8,996 nt of DNA from Phycisphaerales bacterium (GTDB lineage Bacteria; Planctomycetota; Phycisphaerae; Tepidisphaerales; Tepidisphaeraceae). The stretch is taken from assembly GCA_028288905.1 (NCBI GenBank), contig JAQGHJ010000925.1, positions 1 to 8,996 on the forward strand. Reading direction: 5' to 3'. Positions within the stretch are counted from its first letter, which is position 1; the number at the start of each line of letters is the position of its first letter. Under the pieces are notes generated by a model that made no database searches, was not told the origin of the DNA, and was given only the letters and a program-made list of their open reading frames with translations. Shown piece by piece: positions 1-5,872 of this stretch. The position numbers were made by a program, and so were the translations under genes.

Positions 1-2880
1 GACGGGCCCGCCCGGCGGCCGGTGCTGGTGCTGTGGTTCGACGAGGGCGCGGCGAACGACGCGCCGATCGCCCGGCTCGCCCAACTGCTGGCCGCCATCG
101 TCCCGCCGGACGCCGGCCGCAGCCTCCCGAAGATCCCGGTCCGGGTGGTCGGCCCGCGGACGTCGAACACGCTCCAGCGGCTGGCGATCGAGGCCGCCCG
201 CGGGAACGCGCCGGCCATGCCGCCCGGGGTCGGGGAGGTGCGGTACCTCGCGGCCACCCCGACGGCCGACGACGCCCGTCTGCTCGAAGGCTTAACCGCC
301 CCCGGCCAGTGGCTGTCGGGTTTCCCGGCCACCCCGCCCGGCGTCACGGTCGTCCGGACCACGCTGTCCGACCGCCGGCTCTGCGACGCGCTGGTCGCCG
401 AGCTCGGCCGGCGGGGAGTGGACGTCGACGCCGCGGCGGGCGGGCGGACCCCCGTGGCGATCGTGACCGAGTTCGACACTCTATACGGCCGGAGTATCGA
501 GCAGTCGTTCGGCGACGCGGTCCGCGCCCGGTCGGCCCCGCCCGGGGCGGCGGCACCTGGAGCTGGCGGCCGGAGCCCCGTGTTCGCCTTTCACTACCTC
601 CGCGGGATCGACGGGCGGGTGTCCGGCGGCGGGCCGGGCGGGGGCGGACCGGGCCGGCCGGGGGCCGAGTCGGACGCGGCCACCTTCGCCCCGACCGAGC
701 GGCCAGAAGGGCTGGACCAAGCCGACTACCTGCGGCGGCTGGCCGGCCGACTCCGCGACCTCGACGCGGCCCTACGCCGGGACGGCACCCCGCTCCGCGC
801 CGTGGGCGTCCTCGGGAGCGACGTGTACGACAAGGTGCTGACGCTCCGCGCCCTGCGGCGCGAGCTGCCCGGGTGCCTGTTCTTCACCACAGGGCTCGAC
901 GCCCGGTACGCGCTGCGGTCCGAGTGGGGATCCGCCCACAACCTGATCGTCGCCGCCGACTACGGGCTGACGCTGCGGGCGGGGTATCAAGGGACGATCC
1001 CGCCGTTCCGCGACTCGCTCCAGACGTCGGTGTTCGCGACCACGCTGGCGGCGGTAGGGGAGTTCTCCCCGCCCGGCTCCGGCTCGCTCCCCCCGCCCGA
1101 GCTCGTGGGACGGACCGCCGAGCCCCGGCTGGTCGAAATCGGGCGGGGCGGGCCGTACGAACTGACGGTCGAGCCGGACCGGCGGTCGCAGACCGACCCG
1201 CTGGCGCACTGGGACGAGGCCCGCGGGGGGTTGGCGACGGGCTCCGTACACCCGCCCCGGCCGGACGCCGACTGGCCCGGCAGCCGGCGGCAGCGCTGGC
1301 TCGCCGCGGGCTTGCTGGCCGCGGTCGCGCTGACGCTGCTCATCGGGCGGCGGGTAGGCATCCTGCCGCACGCGGCGAACGGGACGGGCCCGTCGGCCCC
1401 GTGGCCCGGGTGGCGGCATTGGCGGGAGTGGCAGCGGTGGGCCCGGGCCCGCCTGCGGGCGGCGAGGCCGAGGTGGCTCCTCTGGCGAGTCCGGGTGGCG
1501 TGGCGCCGGGGCGGGCGGGAGCGGAACCTCCTGGACTACGGGTGGCTCGTGACGCTGGGGACGGCCGCCGTCGCCGCCGCGGCGGCCGTTGTCCTATCCC
1601 GGCTCGACGGGATGGAGGGGGAGCCGTTCACGTTGACGGCCGGCATCAGCGTGTGGCCGTCGTTCGTCATCCGGGCGGCGGCGATCGCCCTCGCCGCGTC
1701 CTTCGTGTGGAAAGGGTGGACCAACGGGAACCTGAACAGCGAGCGATTGACGTCCCAGTTCATGCTTCAGAGTTTGGGGTCGGCGGCGGGGCGGAGGTGG
1801 GTCGCCGCCCACCAGGCCCGACAATCCCTGTGGGGTCGTACGAAGCTCAACGGTTGGCAGGTGTACGGCGTCCCGGTCGTCCGGGGCGGGGGCGGTGACG
1901 CCAGCGGCCAACGCGCCGACGACGAGATGGAATTTCTGACGAGCCACCCGGGGGCCACGCTCGACATCGAGGATCGGATCCGTCCCAACCCGGGCATCAA
2001 TCTCAGCTCGTCGGGCGGCGTCCCCGTCCCCACCAAGGACGCGGACCGGCGTAAGAACGTGTCCGCCCAGCGGCTGTGGTGGGAGTTCCTGCTGCGGTGC
2101 CAGGCCGGTCCCCGGGCGCTGCGGGTCCTGGTTCCGACCGCCATCTCGTTCGTCGGGCTGCTGCTGCTGCAGGAGGTGTTCGGCTACCCGGGCGCGCCGG
2201 TCCGCGGCGGCTGGTGCTGGTGGGCCGACCGGGTGATCACGGTATCCGCCGAGCTGTCGAGCCTGACCCTGCTGTTCTTCGTCCTGGACGCGGCCTACTT
2301 GAACACCCGCGTCATCGAGTACCTCGGGAAGCAAACGACGACCTGGCCGAACGGCACGTTCGACCATTTCAGGTCGCCCGGGCTGTGGCACGAGGACCAG
2401 ACCGAGCAGGTGGACGTCCGGTTCGTCGCCGCCCGCACGCGGGTGGTCGGCGACGTGGTCTACTACCCGTTCCCTGTGTTCTTCCTGCTCATCGCGGCCC
2501 GGATGCCGCTGTTCGACGACTGGGACTGGCCGATCCCACTCGTCCTCGGGCTGACGTTCTGCGTCGGCATGGCGGCGGTGGCGGCCCTGGTGCTGCGGCG
2601 GGCGGCGGAGGAGGTCCGCCGGCAGTCCATCCGGTGCGTCGAGGCCCGGCTCCGCCGAGCCGAGGCCGAGGCCGCCGATGACGGCCCGCCGCTCGCTGTC
2701 GCCGCGGTGAAGCATTCGGACCCCGCGCGGTTGGAGCGGCTCATTGCCGACATTCGGGACGAGCGGCAAGGCGCGTTCTCGATCCTGTCGAACTACCCGT
2801 TCCTGGCGGCCATCCTGCTCCCGTCGGGCGGCGTCGGACTGTGGGCGCTGCTCGAACAAGTGCCTAAGCTGCTGGACTGA
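1..2880 (+). CDS. Large multi-pass membrane protein with N-terminal periplasmic-binding-like region (5' partial)
   Basis: I do not recognise a named family. The frame is open to the left edge, so the real start lies outside; a GTG at 22 is only an internal possibility. The visible 959 residues fall in two parts. Residues 1 to about 380 show alternating strands and helices, including VAIVTEF, VGVLGSDVYDK and CLFFTTGLDARY, a layout that recalls type-1 periplasmic binding proteins (inference). A Gly/Pro-rich linker sits near 206-220. Hydrophobic segments follow at about 434-450, 515-535, 550-573, 708-729, 745-767, 819-838, 845-865 and 932-954. A very Arg/Trp-rich stretch lies at about 473-512 and an Arg-rich helix at 866-890. 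By the positive-inside rule these are cytoplasmic, which places the N-terminal part outside the membrane. The next gene starts 35 bp downstream and is probably co-transcribed. A sensor or signalling role is plausible but unproven. Confidence 0.85.
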   Translation, partial: DGPARRPVLVLWFDEGAANDAPIARLAQLLAAIVPPDAGRSLPKIPVRVVGPRTSNTLQRLAIEAARGNAPAMPPGVGEVRYLAATPTADDARLLEGLTAPGQWLSGFPATPPGVTVVRTTLSDRRLCDALVAELGRRGVDVDAAAGGRTPVAIVTEFDTLYGRSIEQSFGDAVRARSAPPGAAAPGAGGRSPVFAFHYLRGIDGRVSGGGPGGGGPGRPGAESDAATFAPTERPEGLDQADYLRRLAGRLRDLDAALRRDGTPLRAVGVLGSDVYDKVLTLRALRRELPGCLFFTTGLDARYALRSEWGSAHNLIVAADYGLTLRAGYQGTIPPFRDSLQTSVFATTLAAVGEFSPPGSGSLPPPELVGRTAEPRLVEIGRGGPYELTVEPDRRSQTDPLAHWDEARGGLATGSVHPPRPDADWPGSRRQRWLAAGLLAAVALTLLIGRRVGILPHAANGTGPSAPWPGWRHWREWQRWARARLRAARPRWLLWRVRVAWRRGGRERNLLDYGWLVTLGTAAVAAAAAVVLSRLDGMEGEPFTLTAGISVWPSFVIRAAAIALAASFVWKGWTNGNLNSERLTSQFMLQSLGSAAGRRWVAAHQARQSLWGRTKLNGWQVYGVPVVRGGGGDASGQRADDEMEFLTSHPGATLDIEDRIRPNPGINLSSSGGVPVPTKDADRRKNVSAQRLWWEFLLRCQAGPRALRVLVPTAISFVGLLLLQEVFGYPGAPVRGGWCWWADRVITVSAELSSLTLLFFVLDAAYLNTRVIEYLGKQTTTWPNGTFDHFRSPGLWHEDQTEQVDVRFVAARTRVVGDVVYYPFPVFFLLIAARMPLFDDWDWPIPLVLGLTFCVGMAAVAALVLRRAAEEVRRQSIRCVEARLRRAEAEAADDGPPLAVAAVKHSDPARLERLIADIRDERQGAFSILSNYPFLAAILLPSGGVGLWALLEQVPKLLD

Positions 2881-2915
2881 CCCCCTAGTGGCGGCCGGAC
2901 ACCGCGGGACCACAC

Positions 2916-3311
2916 ATGAGCCAGACTGACCCAACCCCCGTTCGCCGCGCCCCGGTCCTACCCGTGTGCGTCCTCGTCCGCGACCTGATCCTGGGTTCGC
3001 GGATCTCGGCCGTCGCCGCCGGGAACGGGGCACCGATCGTCACCGTACGCGACCCCGGCAAGCTGTCGGGGGCCGCCGGCGCCCGGCTCATCGTCGACTT
3101 GAACCTGGAGGGCGCGATCCCGGCCGCGGCCGCGTGGCGGGCGGCCGCCCCGGGGCGGGAGGTGGTCGGCTTCGTCTCCCATGTAGACGCTGACACGGCC
3201 AAGGCCGCCCGCGCGGCCGGAGTGGACCAAGTGCTGGCTCGGAGCCGGTTCGTGGAGGTCCTTCCCATCCTGCTCACGGGCCAGATCGGGAACCCGTGGG
3301 ACGGTTCGTGA
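2916..3311 (+). CDS. Small receiver-like (degenerate CheY-fold) protein
   Basis: A 131-residue cytoplasmic protein with no signal peptide or membrane segment. The order of predicted strands and helices suits a CheY-type Rossmannoid fold. Asp61, in LIVDLNL, ends the third strand where receivers carry the phosphorylated Asp. Ser88, in GFVSHV, falls at the conserved Thr/Ser position. Arg109, in LARSR, replaces the usual Lys. Asp23, in VRD, is the only residue left of the acidic pair. It is therefore either a diverged receiver or a pseudo-receiver (inference from motif spacing, not from a search). The ATG at 2916 gives the full domain, although only a weak GGGA lies upstream. It follows the large membrane protein by 35 bp on the same strand and ends about 100 bp before a tRNA gene, so it is likely the second gene of a two-gene unit. 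Confidence 0.85.
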   Translation: MSQTDPTPVRRAPVLPVCVLVRDLILGSRISAVAAGNGAPIVTVRDPGKLSGAAGARLIVDLNLEGAIPAAAAWRAAAPGREVVGFVSHVDADTAKAARAAGVDQVLARSRFVEVLPILLTGQIGNPWDGS

Positions 3312-3344
3312 GGACCGCCCGGCGAAGTGGGAAAGGGCGGGGAC

Positions 3345-3372
3345 AAAAACGCGCCCGTCGACTTGACGGGCG
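3345..3372 (-). terminator. Terminator-like hairpin read on the minus strand
   Basis: Positions 3352-3359 (CGCCCGTC) pair perfectly with 3365-3372 (GACGGGCG) around a 5-base loop. On the minus strand the stem is followed, after two bases, by five T residues (3349-3345). This is the layout of an intrinsic terminator for leftward transcription. The right arm overlaps the -35 box proposed for the tRNA gene, so a role as an operator is also possible. It could stop transcripts that run antisense through the tRNA gene from the leftward gene at 3585-4223. Confidence 0.4.
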
Positions 3373-3390
3373 GCGGACGGGCGGTAGACT
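3363..3390 (+). promoter_or_regulatory. Sigma70-type promoter of tRNA-Gly
   Basis: TTGACG (3363-3368, five of six consensus bases) is followed by a 16-bp spacer and TAGACT (3385-3390, four of six). Transcription would begin near 3397, about 16 bases before the mature tRNA. This is a usual leader length and suggests that the tRNA is transcribed independently of the upstream genes. Confidence 0.55.
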
Positions 3391-3412
3391 TTCCAACCCG
3401 TAAGAAGTCGCC

Positions 3413-3484
3413 GCGGGCGTAGCTCAGTGGTAGAGCGTCACGTTGCCAACGTGAATGTCGAGGGTTCAAGTCCCTTCGCCCGCT
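3413..3484 (+). tRNA. tRNA-Gly (anticodon GCC)
   Basis: The full cloverleaf can be folded by eye. The acceptor stem is GCGGGCG (3413-3419) with CGCCCGC (3477-3483), seven perfect pairs. The D stem is GCTC with GAGC around a short AGTGGTA loop. The anticodon stem is TCACG with CGTGA around TTGCCAA, giving anticodon GCC at 3445-3447. A 5-base variable loop and a T arm GAGGG/CCCTT with loop TTCAAGT follow. The discriminator base is T3484. The CCA end is not encoded and must be added by a nucleotidyltransferase. The tRNA reads GGC and GGT glycine codons; GGC is heavily used in this GC-rich window. Confidence 0.97.
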
Positions 3485-3490
3485 TCTTTC

Positions 3491-3525
3491 GAAGGCCCCG
3501 GAGCAATCCGGGGCCTTCTTCGTTT
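3491..3525 (+). terminator. Intrinsic terminator of tRNA-Gly
   Basis: A perfect 12-bp stem, GAAGGCCCCGGA (3491-3502) with TCCGGGGCCTTC (3507-3518), closes on a GCAA loop of the very stable GNRA class. It is followed by TTCGTTTC. It starts seven bases after the tRNA 3' end. The other strand has no T-run after the stem, so it should act only rightward. Confidence 0.85.
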
Positions 3526-3584
3526 CCTCCCAGGCTGCCCTCGGTGGATCACCCCCAGCCGCGGCTATGCCGGGGCCCCACCCG

Positions 3585-4223
3585 TCACCGCGCCCCGACC
3601 GCCTTCAGGGCGGCGACGCAGATCGCGACGGCGTCCGTCTCGGCGTCGACGCTGACTTGGCGGGGGATGGTGAACGTGGCCCGCCACCGGCCGGGGAGCC
3701 ACTGGAGGGTGAACAGGACGTCCGTCGGCGACTCGGCGGCGCGGTCGCGGTAGGCGTCGGTGACGGCCTCGACGACGGTGGCCGCGTACGACATCTCGCG
3801 GCTGTACTTGCCGTAGTGGCCGGTGAAGTCCGGCGGGGGCCCGCCGGCGACGGTCCGCATGATCGGGGCCATCGGCTTGGGGCGACGGGCGGCCGCCACC
3901 CGGGGGGCGGTGGCCGTCCGCCCGTCGCCGTTCTCATCGACGAGCCGGGGCGTGCCGTCGCCGTCGCCGTGTGCATCCCCGTCACCGTCCCCGTCCGTGC
4001 TGTAAATCCCGCCTCGGCCGTCGCCGTCGGCCGCTTCCCCGGCGCGCGGGTTCCCGGTGACCGCCCGGCCGGCAACCTCGCCGCCGGGCTTGACCAGCAC
4101 CCACGCCGACCCGTCCCGGTCGACCCGCCACCCCATCAGTAGCGTGGACACGTCGGCGTCCAGTTGGTCCTTCTCGCGGTCATTCAGGCGGACGAGCGGG
4201 GGCAGGGTCGCCTTGTTCGGCAT
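3585..4223 (-). CDS. Likely phage ABA-sandwich-type protein with an Asp-Gly-rich insert
   Basis: A 212-residue soluble protein. Its ends resemble the phage ABA sandwich domain seen in many planctomycete and phage hypothetical proteins: an N-terminal LDADVSTLLMGWRV element, then a C-terminal YSREMSYAATVVEAV helix, a WRATFTI strand and the ending AVAICVAALKAVG (recognised from memory of the family). Between them, residues 65-102 are rich in Asp and Gly. They contain the run DGDGDGD (78-84) and DENGDG (96-101), which match the ligand spacing of EF-hand or thrombospondin type-3 calcium loops. The family function is unknown. The ATG at 4223 is supported by GAGAGGA eight bases upstream. The gene stands alone on the minus strand and runs towards the tRNA terminator. 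Why a phage-type domain stands alone beside a tRNA gene is unclear; no integrase is in view. The family call is moderate; that it is a gene is fairly sure. Confidence 0.75.
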   Translation of the reverse strand: MPNKATLPPLVRLNDREKDQLDADVSTLLMGWRVDRDGSAWVLVKPGGEVAGRAVTGNPRAGEAADGDGRGGIYSTDGDGDGDAHGDGDGTPRLVDENGDGRTATAPRVAAARRPKPMAPIMRTVAGGPPPDFTGHYGKYSREMSYAATVVEAVTDAYRDRAAESPTDVLFTLQWLPGRWRATFTIPRQVSVDAETDAVAICVAALKAVGAR

Positions 4224-4258
4224 GGTCGAGGTCCTCTCGCAGGGGGACGACGGGGCGG

Positions 4259-4320
4259 ATCGGTGCCGACCCGAATCGTATACCCGGCGGCCCGGCCGAG
4301 GGACGGGGAATCGGTGCCGA
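4259..4320 (-). promoter_or_regulatory. Paired 11-bp repeats around a weak promoter
   Basis: ATCGGTGCCGA occurs at 4259-4269 and, identically, at 4310-4320, 51 bp apart (about five helical turns). Each copy contains a short palindrome, TCGG-TG-CCGA. Between them, read leftward, lie overlapping -10 candidates TATACG (4282-4277) and TACGAT (4280-4275), with no good -35 box. The near copy would cover the start site and the far copy would lie near -45 for the gene starting at 4223. That layout suits a regulator that binds both sites. This is inference; only the repeats are directly seen. Confidence 0.35.
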
Positions 4321-4340
4321 GGGATGAGGCGACGGGCCGC

Positions 4341-4356
4341 CGCTAACCCGCTAACC
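4341..4356. repeat. Tandem 8-bp direct repeat
   Basis: CGCTAACC is present twice back to back (4341-4348 and 4349-4356), just past the stop codon of the GNAT gene in its direction of reading. No hairpin or T-run accompanies it. It may be a remnant of a short tandem array. Confidence 0.6.
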
Positions 4357-4370
4357 CCCGCTTCGCGCCG

Positions 4371-4919
4371 TCAGTCGTCGACGCCCTGCAGCACGGGGAT
4401 GCTCACCCCCCGCGGCGTCGCCGGGGCGCTCTCGGCCACGATCACCGGCACGTCGGTCAGCACGTGGACCATGGCGATCTCGTCGCACCCGTGCCGCTTC
4501 GGGCACCGGACGCAGTCGCTCCAGACCTTCAGCGGCAGCGTCTCCTTGTCGACGACGACGAAGTCGAGCTTCTCGAAGAAACGCTGCTCGTACGTCAGGC
4601 TCATCAGCTTGCGGATGCCGAGCCGGCGGGCCTCGCCGACCGCCCAGCTCACGAGCTGCGACCCGATCCCCTTTCCACGGTGGGCCTCGTCGACGGCGAG
4701 CGCCCGCACCTCGGCCAAGTCGGCCCAGATGATCGTGACGGCCACGCACCCGGCCACCACCGGCCGCCCGTCCGGCCCCGGCACCTCGTAGACGGCGTAG
4801 TCCCGCAACGCCTCGTACAGTTGCGCGAGGCTCTTGAACAGCATCCGGCCGAACTCCGCGTGGGAGTTGATGACCGCCTGCATGCGGGGGACGTCGGAGA
4901 TGATGGCGGGGCGGATCAT
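4371..4919 (-). CDS. GNAT-family N-acetyltransferase, short ArgA-like type
   Basis: A 182-residue cytoplasmic enzyme that should move an acetyl group from acetyl-CoA to an amine. VRALAVDEAHRGKGIGSQLV (71-90) holds the acetyl-CoA pyrophosphate-binding motif, here R81-G-K-G-I-G86. The length and the C-terminal FFEKLDFVVVDKETLP and KVW elements resemble the short N-acetylglutamate synthases (ArgA-like) that would start arginine synthesis, but the substrate cannot be read from sequence. Cys136, Cys139 and Cys145, in DCVRCPKRHGCDE, form a CxxC-x5-C cluster that may bind metal or stabilise the fold. I chose the ATG at 4919, which begins the domain at MIRPAI. A longer reading from a TTG at 4964 adds 15 residues that merely translate the TAGGCGG repeat. 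No Shine-Dalgarno is evident. The RidA-family gene lies 126 bp upstream on the same strand. Confidence 0.88.
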   Translation of the reverse strand: MIRPAIISDVPRMQAVINSHAEFGRMLFKSLAQLYEALRDYAVYEVPGPDGRPVVAGCVAVTIIWADLAEVRALAVDEAHRGKGIGSQLVSWAVGEARRLGIRKLMSLTYEQRFFEKLDFVVVDKETLPLKVWSDCVRCPKRHGCDEIAMVHVLTDVPVIVAESAPATPRGVSIPVLQGVDD

Positions 4920-4932
4920 TCGCGGGGGATAG

Positions 4933-4976
4933 TAGGCGGTAGGCGGTAGGCGGTAGGCGGGCAAGGCAGAAGGCAG
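4933..4976. repeat. Heptanucleotide tandem array (left arm)
   Basis: Four perfect TAGGCGG units (4933-4960) are followed, after GC, by two perfect AAGGCAG units (4963-4976). The two unit types are variants of one heptamer family. The array lies directly upstream of the GNAT start and mirrors the array at 5035-5063. Confidence 0.9.
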
Positions 4977-5034
4977 AAAGTCAGGTCGTCGGCATCTCGG
5001 GTGGGAATGCCAAACGCCTTTCCGTCCTTCCGCT

Positions 5035-5063
5035 CTGCCTCCTGCCTACCGCGTACCGCCTAC
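5035..5063. repeat. Heptanucleotide tandem array (right, inverted arm)
   Basis: Units CTGCCTC, CTGCCTA, CCGCGTA and CCGCCTA run from 5035 to 5062. Read on the other strand they are TAGGCGG, TACGCGG, TAGGCAG and GAGGCAG, the same family as the left array but inverted. The two arms could pair around a middle of about 58 bp. The array overlaps the end of the RidA-family gene and supplies its TAG stop. Confidence 0.85.
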
Positions 5064-5513
5064 TTCAAAGACGAACTCGATCTCCACGGCCGCGTCCAGC
5101 GGCAGGGCGGCCACGCCTACGGCGGCCCGGGCGTGCTTGCCGGACTCGCCGAACAGCTCGATCAGAAACTCACTGGCCGCGTTCGCCACTTGCGGGTGGG
5201 CGTGGAAGTCGGGGTCGCAGCTGACGAACACCCCGACCCGCACCACGCCCGCCAGCGCGTCCAGCGGCACCCCGGCCGCCTGGACGGCCGCCAGTGCGTT
5301 CACGACACACTGGCGGGCGCCGGCCTTGGCCGCGTCGACCGCGCATTTGCTCGGCACCTGCCCGACGGCCAGCAGCTTGCCGTCCTTCATCGGCAGTTGG
5401 CCGGCGACGAACACGAGGTCGCCGGACCGCTTGGCCGGGACGTACGCCCCGAACGGGCCGGGGACGGGCGGGACGGACAGGCCGAGGGACGATAGGCGTT
5501 CGGTGAGCTTCAT
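5046..5513 (-). CDS. RidA/YjgF/UK114-family protein
   Basis: A 155-residue soluble protein of the RidA superfamily, usually trimeric. Canonical members hydrolyse reactive enamines and imines released by PLP enzymes, sparing other enzymes from damage. GDLVFVAGQLP (31-41), the helix with VVNALAAVQAAG (70-81) and VRVGVFV (91-97) follow the family order. Near the C-terminus HARAAVGVAALP (127-138) places Arg129 at the substrate-carboxylate-binding Arg of RidA, and EIEF follows with the usual acidic residues. The PDFHAHPQVANAASEFL segment suits the YjgF-like subgroup of about 150 residues rather than classic 128-residue RidA. I chose the ATG at 5513; the GTG at 5534 adds only seven residues. No clear Shine-Dalgarno is seen. 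The last residues (VGGTR) and the stop are encoded by the heptamer array. It probably leads a transcript with the GNAT gene downstream. Confidence 0.93.
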   Translation of the reverse strand: MKLTERLSSLGLSVPPVPGPFGAYVPAKRSGDLVFVAGQLPMKDGKLLAVGQVPSKCAVDAAKAGARQCVVNALAAVQAAGVPLDALAGVVRVGVFVSCDPDFHAHPQVANAASEFLIELFGESGKHARAAVGVAALPLDAAVEIEFVFEVGGTR

Positions 5514-5559
5514 CCGATAGTCATCACGAGACACGAGGTACTGGGCATGAATTCAGCCC

Positions 5560-5598
5560 GGAGGACATGGGCAAACTTCGTGTTTGCCCATGTCCTCC
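5560..5598. repeat. Perfect 17-bp hairpin
   Basis: GGAGGACATGGGCAAAC (5560-5576) and its exact reverse complement (5582-5598) flank the loop TTCGT. There is no T-run on either strand, so it is not a standard terminator. Confidence 0.9.
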
Positions 5599-5608
5599 CG
5601 CGCGACAA

Positions 5609-5638
5609 GACATAGGCAAACGGGACGTTTGCCCAAGC
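5609..5638. repeat. Second, diverged copy of the hairpin
   Basis: ACATAGGCAAAC, then GGGAC, then GTTTGCCCAAGCC repeats the core of the hairpin at 5560-5598 (ACATGGGCAAAC, five bases, GTTTGCCCATGTC) with a few changes. The inner arms GGCAAAC and GTTTGCC still pair perfectly. The loop sequence differs, so the arms are the more conserved part. Confidence 0.7.
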
Positions 5639-5872
5639 CACCCGGGCTGAACTTCTCGGGCGTCTTCCGGCCCCGGGCTAAATTCGATGGGCAATGCCAA
5701 TCCGGCAGGATCGGCAACTTGTCGAGCCGACCTTGCCGCGAACACTTTACCGGCAGTCCGCTGGGCGCGTCGAGACGCAGGCCTAGCTCCCGGCCAGCGC
5801 CCCGGCCACAATCCGGCCCGGCGGGACCCCCGGCGTCCCACCGTTCGTCCAGCCCGTTCACGAGAGGTCGGC

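Larger units (their letters stand above)
5549..5685. repeat. Nested inverted-repeat element with two related hairpins
   Basis: The 359-bp gap (5514-5872) between the divergent RidA-family and sulfatase genes holds this element. TTCAGCCCGG (5552-5561) pairs perfectly with CCGGGCTGAA (5642-5651) and, allowing one mismatch over 13 bases, 5549-5561 also pairs with 5673-5685. Inside lie two hairpins of similar sequence, annotated separately. It resembles a small non-coding repeat of the REP/BIME or MITE kind. Only one copy is in view, so mobility is inference. The remaining 5686-5872 shows no convincing promoter. Confidence 0.55.

Noticed and set aside
33..1898. Long + strand reading frame overlapping the large membrane protein
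   Set aside because: Its translation is Arg/Gly/Pro-rich low-complexity typical of a shifted frame in GC-rich DNA; the membrane protein frame has real domain texture and continues to 2880.
1594..3033. 479-residue minus-strand reading frame
   Set aside because: It is antisense to the membrane protein, rich in Arg, Gln and Gly, with no recognisable motif, and it also crosses the start of the receiver-like gene.
3567..4142. Plus-strand reading frame opposite the ABA-sandwich-like gene
   Set aside because: It lacks a ribosome-binding site and family features; the minus-strand frame has a good Shine-Dalgarno and recognisable ends.
3413..4223. tRNA-Gly as a phage attachment site with the phage-type gene as cargo
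   Set aside because: No second copy of the tRNA 3' end and no integrase are present in the window, and the neighbouring genes look chromosomal.
4920..4964. N-terminal extension of the GNAT protein from a TTG
   Set aside because: The extra 15 residues are a translation of the TAGGCGG array; the enzyme domain begins at the ATG at 4919.
5687..5872. N-terminal extension of the sulfatase
   Set aside because: It would bury a clear signal peptide, and the ATG at 5873 has its own Shine-Dalgarno.
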